From Streptomyces sp. ACA25 (GTDB lineage Bacteria > Actinomycetota > Actinomycetes > Streptomycetales > Streptomycetaceae), in contig NZ_JAQKPV010000015.1 of NCBI RefSeq assembly GCF_028200735.1, forward strand, positions 87,407 to 151,406: DNA of 64,000 bases. The letters run 5' to 3'. Positions 59,343 to 64,000 of the stretch are shown here, piece by piece (positions within the stretch are counted from its first letter, which is position 1; each line of letters begins with the position of its first letter). The position numbers were made by a program, and so were the translations under genes. The notes below the pieces were generated by a model. It did not search any database. It was not told the DNA's origin and saw nothing but the letters and a program-made list of their open reading frames with translations.

Positions 59343-60362
59343 GTGAGCTACAAGGCCGAATACATCTGGATCGACGGCACCGCGCCGACCGCCAAACTCC
59401 GCTCCAAGACGAAGATCCTCGCCGACGGTGCGGAGCCTCCGGTCTGGGGCTTCGACGGCTCCAGCACCAACCAGGCCGCCGGCCACGCCTCCGACTGCGT
59501 GCTGCAGCCGGTCGCCTCCTACCCGGACCCGATCCGTGGCGGGGACAGCCTCCTGGTCCTCTGCGAGGTACTGGACACCGACGGCACCCCGCTGCCGTCC
59601 AACAGCCGTGCGGAGCTGCGTCCCGTGGCCGAGAAGTTCGCCGGCCAGGAGCCGCTGTTCGGTATCGAGCAGGAGTACACCTTCTTCGAGGGCAACCGCC
59701 CCCTCGGCTTCCCCGTGGGCGGGTTCCCCGCCCCGCAGGGCGGCTACTACTGCGGCGTCGGCTTCGACGAGATCCACGGCCGCGACATCGTCGAGAAGCA
59801 CCTGGACCACTGCCTGGCCGCCGGGCTCAGCATCTCCGGCATCAACGCCGAGGTCATGCCCGGCCAGTGGGAGTTCCAGGTCGGCCCGCTCTCCCCGCTC
59901 GAGGTCGCCGACCAGCTGTGGGTGGCGCGGTGGCTGCTCTACCGCATCGCCGAGGACTACGGCGTGTCCGCCACCCTCGACCCCAAGCCGGTCAAGGGCG
60001 ACTGGAACGGCGCCGGCGCCCACACCAACTTCTCCACCCGTGCCATGCGCGAGGGCTACGACGCGATCATCACGGCCTGCGAGTCGCTGGGCAAGGAAGG
60101 CAAGCCCCTCGAGCACGTGAAGAACTACGGGGTCGGCGTCGAGGACCGGCTGACCGGAGCCCACGAGACCGCCCCCTGGGACAAGTACTCCTACGGTGTC
60201 TCCGACCGCGGCGCCTCGGTCCGCATCCCGTGGCAGGTCGAGCAGGACAAGAAGGGCTACATCGAGGACCGGCGCCCGAACGCCAACGTCGACCCGTACG
60301 TGGTGACCCGCCTCATGGTCGACACCTGCTGCACCGAGCTCGAGAAGGCCGGCCTCGTCTGA
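59343..60362 (+). CDS. glnII: Glutamine synthetase type II (eukaryote-like)
   Basis: The 339-residue enzyme is shorter than GlnA and of the eukaryote/plant type found in Streptomyces, Frankia and rhizobia. Motifs: PPVWGFDGSSTNQA near the N-terminus, FGIEQEYTFFEGNRPLGFPVGG, GINAEVMPGQWEFQVGP, DWNGAGAHTNFST, and a C-terminal DRGASVRIPWQVEQDKKGYIEDRRPNANVDPYVV. It is not subject to adenylylation. RBS GAGGAG precedes the GTG. Controlled probably by GlnR. The gene is followed by three strong hairpins. Confidence 0.97.
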   Translation: MSYKAEYIWIDGTAPTAKLRSKTKILADGAEPPVWGFDGSSTNQAAGHASDCVLQPVASYPDPIRGGDSLLVLCEVLDTDGTPLPSNSRAELRPVAEKFAGQEPLFGIEQEYTFFEGNRPLGFPVGGFPAPQGGYYCGVGFDEIHGRDIVEKHLDHCLAAGLSISGINAEVMPGQWEFQVGPLSPLEVADQLWVARWLLYRIAEDYGVSATLDPKPVKGDWNGAGAHTNFSTRAMREGYDAIITACESLGKEGKPLEHVKNYGVGVEDRLTGAHETAPWDKYSYGVSDRGASVRIPWQVEQDKKGYIEDRRPNANVDPYVVTRLMVDTCCTELEKAGLV

Positions 60363-60363
60363 C

Positions 60364-60415
60364 CCGGTGGCTCGTGCCGCCGGGCCTCCCCGGATCGGCC
60401 GGGACGAGCCACCGG
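60364..60415 (+). terminator. Hairpin terminator after glnII
   Basis: Arms 60364-60379 and 60400-60415 pair over 16 positions with one mismatch. The stem begins just after the glnII stop codon. Confidence 0.65.
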
Positions 60416-60432
60416 CCCGCTGTACCACCGGG

Positions 60433-60479
60433 CCCGCCGGCCGCCGCTCCCACCTGTCCCGGGGGCGGCGGCCGGCGGG
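60433..60479. terminator. Second hairpin in the glnII-kinase gap
   Basis: Perfect 15-bp arms (60433-60447 and 60465-60479) with a 17-nt loop. Terminator or structured RNA; no gene is visible in the 347-bp gap. Confidence 0.5.
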
Positions 60480-60533
60480 TCCGGAGCCGATGTCCCCCGC
60501 CGCGATCCGCAGCTCGGCGCGGCCGGTGGACAC

Positions 60534-60569
60534 CGAGGGCGCCCGCCGCCACGACGGCGGGCGCCCTCG
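60534..60569. terminator. Third hairpin in the glnII-kinase gap
   Basis: Perfect 15-bp arms (60534-60548 and 60555-60569) around CCACGA. It sits 140 bp upstream of the kinase gene. Confidence 0.55.
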
Positions 60570-60709
60570 AGCCGTCCCGGTGGGCCCAGGTACACCCCCG
60601 GCCCGGGCCCTCACCCCCGTGACCGGCCCTCCGCCGGCCCGGCAGACTGGCACCGACGGGCACCGCGCACAGGCGGGGCGGACGCGGACCGGAACGGGGA
60701 ACCACCAGC

Positions 60710-62065
60710 ATGAGCACCGGAACAAGCAGGATGAGCGCCGAACGGCTGCGGCAGGCGCTGACGGCCGCGGCGCGAGGAGCGGCCCTGACGCTGCTGAGCG
60801 CGGCCGGGTCCCCGCTGCTCTTGGCTCTCATCGCGCTGTCGCTGTCCCTCATCCCGCTGGGCGTCGGCCTGTACACCACCCCGGCCGTCCTCGGTCTGCT
60901 CCGCGCGCACGCGGACCGGCGGCGGCACCTCGCCCAGCGCTGGTCCGGCGTCACCGTCCCGGACGACGGCCGGCCCTTCCCCCGGCGGACACGTCCTGGC
61001 TTCACCGGCCACGCCGCGCACACCTTCCGGCTCCTGCAGGACCCCGCGACCTGGCGGGACGCGCGCTGGCTGCTGCCGGACGCGACCCTCGGGTCCCTCC
61101 TCGCGCTGCTGCCCCCGGGGCTGCTCGCGCAGGGCGTCCTCGGCGTCGTCCTGGCGGCCGGGGGCTGGAGGCCGGTGGTCGAGGCGGACGGCACCCACTG
61201 GTACACCTTCCTCCCCGTCTCCTCGCAGACCACCGCCACTCTGGCGGGGCTCCTCGGTCTCGTGCTGATCACCCTGGGTCTGCGCTTCGGCCCCGCACTG
61301 GTACGCCGGCACTTCCTGCTCACCCGGGCCCTGCTGCTCCCCACCGGCAAGCAGGCGCTGACCCGGCGCGTCGAGCGGCTTCAGGAAACCCGCTACGACG
61401 CGGTGGACTCCTCCGCCGCGGAGCTGCGCCGCATCGAACGTGACCTGCACGACGGTGCCCAGGCCCGGCTGGTGGCGATGGGCATGAACCTGGGTGCCGT
61501 CGAGGCGCTGATCGGGAACGATCCCGAGCAGGCCCGGAAACTGCTGGCCCAGGCCCGGGAGAACTCCGCCGAGGCACTCAACGAGCTGCGCGACCTGGTG
61601 AGCGGCATCCACCCGCCGGTGCTTGCCGAACGCGGGCTGGGCGACGCCGCCCGGGCGCTGGCGCTGCGGATGCCGCTTCCCGTGGAGACGGACATCGACC
61701 TGCCGGGCCGGCTTCCGGAACCGGTGGAGTCCGCGGCGTACTTCTCGGTCAGCGAGCTCCTGACGAACGCGGTCAAGCACTCCGCGGCCGAACGGGTACT
61801 GCTCAGCATCGGCCACCGCCCCGAGGACCGCGCGCTGCGGATCTCGGTGCGCGACGACGGCCGGGGCGGCGCCGACGCCACGGGAGGCAGCGGCCTGCTC
61901 GGCATCGAACGCCGGCTGGGTGCCTTCGACGGCGTCCTGACCGTCAGCAGCCCGGCCGGCGGCCCGACCGTGGTCACCATCGAACTGCCCTGCACTCCGC
62001 TCACTTCCCGAGCCGGGGCCCCGGCCCCGGCCCCGGGTGACAGCCACGGGCCGGCCAGGGCCTGA
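60710..62065 (+). CDS. Two-component sensor histidine kinase (NarL/DesK-type)
   Basis: The 451-residue kinase has a membrane sensor part (about 1-215) with hydrophobic segments such as SPLLLALIALSLSLIPLGVGLY and TTATLAGLLGLVLITLGL. The HisKA_3 dimerisation motif follows, ERDLHDGAQARLVAMGMNLG, with phospho-acceptor His247, then a HATPase domain (SELLTNAVKHSAA, VRDDGRGGAD, GSGLLGIERRLGAFDG). The partner response regulator starts 79 bp downstream. Signal unknown; the sensor region resembles the actinobacterial 'sensor domain' kinases. Confidence 0.92.
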   Translation: MSTGTSRMSAERLRQALTAAARGAALTLLSAAGSPLLLALIALSLSLIPLGVGLYTTPAVLGLLRAHADRRRHLAQRWSGVTVPDDGRPFPRRTRPGFTGHAAHTFRLLQDPATWRDARWLLPDATLGSLLALLPPGLLAQGVLGVVLAAGGWRPVVEADGTHWYTFLPVSSQTTATLAGLLGLVLITLGLRFGPALVRRHFLLTRALLLPTGKQALTRRVERLQETRYDAVDSSAAELRRIERDLHDGAQARLVAMGMNLGAVEALIGNDPEQARKLLAQARENSAEALNELRDLVSGIHPPVLAERGLGDAARALALRMPLPVETDIDLPGRLPEPVESAAYFSVSELLTNAVKHSAAERVLLSIGHRPEDRALRISVRDDGRGGADATGGSGLLGIERRLGAFDGVLTVSSPAGGPTVVTIELPCTPLTSRAGAPAPAPGDSHGPARA

Positions 62066-62143
62066 GCGTAAGCTGTCCCGGGTGGACTGCCCCGCCCTTC
62101 CCGGCCCGTCCGCCGCCCGTCCCTTCCCCTTCACGGAGTTCCC

Positions 62144-62797
62144 GTGCGTGTCGTCCTCGCCGAAGATCTGTTCCTGCTGCGCGACGGCCTGGTACGGCTC
62201 CTGGAGGCCCACGGCTTCGAGATCGTCGCTGCCGTGGACAACGGCCCAGGACTGACCCGCGCGCTGGCAGAGCTGAAGCCGGACGTGGCGGTGGTCGACG
62301 TCCGGCTGCCCCCGTCGTTCACCGACGAGGGACTGCAGTGCGCGCTGCGGGCCCGTCGGGAACAGCCCGGGTTCCCGGTTCTGGTGCTCTCCCAGCACGT
62401 CGAGCAGCTGTACGCCGGGGAGTTGCTTGCCGACGGCCGCGGCGGGGTCGGCTATCTGCTGAAGGACCGGGTCTTCGACGCCGTCCAGTTCGTCGACGCT
62501 GTGCGCCGGGTGGCCGCCGGCGGCACCGCCATGGATCCGCAGGTCATCCAGCAGCTGCTGGCCCGGCGGAGCCGGGACTCCCCGCTGGACCGGCTCACCC
62601 CCCGGGAGCACGAGGTGCTCGAACTGATGGCCCAGGGCCGGTCCAACGCGGCCATCGCGGGACAGCTGGTCGTCACCGAACGGGCCATCACGAAACACAC
62701 CGCCAACATCTTCATCAAGCTCGGCCTGCCGCAGTCCAACGACGACAATCGCCGGGTGCTCGCCGTCCTCGCCCACCTGGAGGGGCACCGGCCGTAA
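62144..62797 (+). CDS. Two-component response regulator (NarL/LuxR type)
   Basis: The 217-residue regulator has an N-terminal receiver domain (RVVLAEDLFLLRDGLVRLLEAHG; phospho-acceptor Asp52 in VAVVDVRLP; VGYLLKDRVFD) and a C-terminal LuxR helix-turn-helix (LTPREHEVLELMAQGRSNAAIAGQLVVTERAITKHTANIFIKLGL). It pairs with the kinase at 60710. Its targets cannot be read from the window. Confidence 0.94.
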   Translation: MRVVLAEDLFLLRDGLVRLLEAHGFEIVAAVDNGPGLTRALAELKPDVAVVDVRLPPSFTDEGLQCALRARREQPGFPVLVLSQHVEQLYAGELLADGRGGVGYLLKDRVFDAVQFVDAVRRVAAGGTAMDPQVIQQLLARRSRDSPLDRLTPREHEVLELMAQGRSNAAIAGQLVVTERAITKHTANIFIKLGLPQSNDDNRRVLAVLAHLEGHRP

Positions 62798-63015
62798 CCG
62801 GCCGGGCCCGCCGACAGTCTCCGGGATCTCCCCACCTACGCGTGTAGATGTCATGAACACGCCTCTCCAGTACCGCCACATTGCAGGAGTCATGAAGATC
62901 TTGTGAGGGGGAATCAACCTTCGCAGCAGAGGAATCGGACGCCGGCACTCCGCCCGCAACAGGGCAGCGGGGCAAGGTAGTTCGGCTCCCCACCATGGGA
63001 ACAGCAGGAGGAATC

Positions 63016-63255
63016 TTGACTGACAGACCATCACGCCGGGGCTTCCTCGGAGTCGCGGCAGCAGCCGTCGGGGGCGCGGTTGCACTACCCGTCATGGCCC
63101 AGACCGCCTTCGCCGGAGAATCCGGGGAGCTGCCGGTGGTGACCCATCCGCGCCACCCCGGAGCCGAGTACCCCACCGGCCCCGGCACCCTGGCGGCCTC
63201 CCGCGAGCCGCTGAACGCCAGCGCCGACTGCGGACTGCACGGAAGGACCGACTGA
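63016..63255 (+). CDS. Small Tat-signal protein preceding the amidase
   Basis: The 79-residue product is mostly a twin-arginine signal peptide: TDRPSRRGFLGVAAAAVGGAVALPVMAQTAFA, with a probable AFA cleavage site. Only about 45 residues (GESGELPVVTHPRHP...) would remain after processing. The TTG at 63016 is chosen because AGGAGG lies just upstream; an ATG at 62995 in the same frame has no RBS. The stop is one base before the start of a signal-less peptidoglycan amidase. A carrier role for secretion is inferred, as for MelC1 and tyrosinase. The 218-bp leader from 62798 contains two GTCATGAA direct repeats (62850 and 62889). Confidence 0.75.
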   Translation: MTDRPSRRGFLGVAAAAVGGAVALPVMAQTAFAGESGELPVVTHPRHPGAEYPTGPGTLAASREPLNASADCGLHGRTD

Positions 63256-63256
63256 C

Positions 63257-64000
63257 ATGGCCATATTCGTCACCCGGTCCCAATGGGGCGCCCGCGCACC
63301 GCGCAGCCGCTCCACCAACATCACCCCGGGCAACGGCGGCGTCACGGTCCACCACGTCGGCGGATCGCGCGTGGCACGTGGCAATCACGCCGACTGCGCC
63401 GGTCAGGTCCGCGGTATCCAGAACTACCACATGGACACCAACGGCTGGGACGACGTCGCCTACTCCCACCTGGCCTGCGTCCACGGCTACGTCTTCCAGG
63501 GCCGCGGCGAGGGCTACCGCACGGCAGCCAACGGCACCACCTCCGGCAACCAGAACTGGTACGCCGTCTGCGGGCTGACCGGCGGCAGCTCCACCAACTA
63601 CGACACCATCACCAACCAGCTCATCGACGCGTTCCACCTGGCCATCACCCGCCTGCGCAACCAGGGCGGCGCGGCCAGCCGCATCAACGGCCACCGGGAT
63701 CACCTCGCCACCGCGTGCCCCGGCAACCTCTACGCCTACGTGCAGAACGGAGCCATGAACCCCGGCGGAGGAGGCGGTGCACCGCCATGGCCCGGGGTGT
63801 ACTTCCGGCAGCCCCCCGTGTTCCGTCACGCGAGCGTCGGCACCTGGCAGTCCCGGATGAACAGCGCCCACGGCTTCAGCCTGGCCGTCGACTCCTCCTA
63901 CGGGCCGGCGTCGGAGTCGGCCTGCCGCACCTTCCAGCGGCGCCGAGGGCTGTCCGTCGACGGCATCGTCGGCCCTGACACCTGGAACGCCACCTTCAGC
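63257..64000 (+). CDS. N-acetylmuramoyl-L-alanine amidase / PGRP protein with peptidoglycan-binding domain (3' truncated)
   Basis: The first 248 residues are visible and the frame runs off the window. MAIFVTRSQWGARAPRS starts a type 2 amidase (PGRP) domain. Zinc ligands: His in VTVHHVGG, His in NGHRDHLATACPG together with Cys; WDDVAYSHL supports the fold. From about residue 195 a PG_binding_1 domain begins (VGTWQSRMNSAHGFSLAVDSSYG, RRRGLSVDGIVGPDTWNATFS). It cleaves the amide between muramic acid and the stem peptide. There is no signal peptide, although the substrate is extracellular; the Tat-signal gene one base upstream may supply one in trans. GGAAGG lies 10 bases before the ATG. Confidence 0.9.
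   Translation, partial: MAIFVTRSQWGARAPRSRSTNITPGNGGVTVHHVGGSRVARGNHADCAGQVRGIQNYHMDTNGWDDVAYSHLACVHGYVFQGRGEGYRTAANGTTSGNQNWYAVCGLTGGSSTNYDTITNQLIDAFHLAITRLRNQGGAASRINGHRDHLATACPGNLYAYVQNGAMNPGGGGGAPPWPGVYFRQPPVFRHASVGTWQSRMNSAHGFSLAVDSSYGPASESACRTFQRRRGLSVDGIVGPDTWNATFS

Noticed and set aside
62798..63015. Leader of the amidase operon as a ydaO (c-di-AMP) riboswitch
   Set aside because: Such riboswitches precede cell-wall hydrolases in Streptomyces, but I do not find the conserved motifs (GAAUCCG...CAGCUAAC...GGUAGGCG) here.
63016..64000. Tat mini-gene and amidase as one gene split by a frameshift
   Set aside because: The mini-gene ends in a normal stop, and the amidase has its own RBS and a natural N-terminus one base later. 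No single shift gives a better join, though a sequencing error cannot be fully excluded.

Overview
The window looks like a chromosomal segment of a Streptomyces or close relative. GC is very high (I estimate a little over 70%), third codon positions are almost all G or C, GTG starts are common, and operons are tightly packed with GTGA/ATGA overlaps. The gene set is that of an actinomycete core region. From memory, pepA-lpd-sucB-lipB-lipA-glnA-glnII occur in this order in Streptomyces chromosomes; I could not run a comparison. I see no tRNA, rRNA, CRISPR array, IS element or phage module. Layout: 0-6 kb holds the end of a DUF3043 gene, an HtrA-like lipoprotein protease, and the cobalamin lower-loop assembly genes: a CobU fused to a metallo-beta-lactamase-like domain, cobT and cobS. 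6-12 kb holds leucyl aminopeptidase, dihydrolipoamide dehydrogenase, a two-lipoyl-domain E2 acyltransferase and a WYL regulator. 12.6-16.3 kb is a molybdate operon: an XRE regulator with a ligand-binding-like C-terminus followed by modABC. 16.4-25.9 kb holds oxidoreductases, an NsdA-like regulator, lipB-lipA and small membrane proteins. glnA at 26.1 kb is preceded by a four-element GlnR box; glnII at 59.3 kb has a weaker one. The interval between the two glutamine synthetases is mostly accessory. First (28.2-34.2 kb) comes a compact gene set that reads as a RiPP pathway: MFS exporter, S9 alpha/beta-hydrolase peptidase, a 40-residue precursor with a (Thr-Ile)4-Pro stretch, a B12-dependent radical SAM enzyme with a CX7CX2C cluster motif, and a DUF5825-like protein. 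Second (34.2-44.6 kb, minus strand) is an iron-box-controlled NRPS-independent siderophore operon with two IucA/IucC synthetases, an N-hydroxylase, two unrelated PLP decarboxylases, a GNAT protein and, overlapping the end, a glutamine-synthetase-like ligase. 44.9-59.2 kb holds a secreted pectate lyase with LacI-type operator palindromes, a zinc-type alcohol dehydrogenase, a TetR regulator divergent from an SRPBCC/DUF2867 protein across a double operator, a bacterial eRF1-like protein with a DUF2795 partner, a polysaccharide deacetylase, two tandem imine-reductase-like paralogs divergent from a 1037-residue AfsR/SARP regulator, and a Gfo/Idh/MocA oxidoreductase. After glnII come a two-component system and, at the right edge, a small Tat-signal protein directly followed by a signal-less peptidoglycan amidase that runs off the window. 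The most interesting candidate for something undescribed is the RiPP locus. Its core motif alternates two beta-branched residues between prolines, next to a family of enzymes that methylate unactivated carbons and a prolyl-oligopeptidase-fold enzyme. The siderophore operon is second, because it combines aerobactin/schizokinen-type chemistry with a staphyloferrin-B-type decarboxylase and a gamma-glutamyl-ligase homolog.
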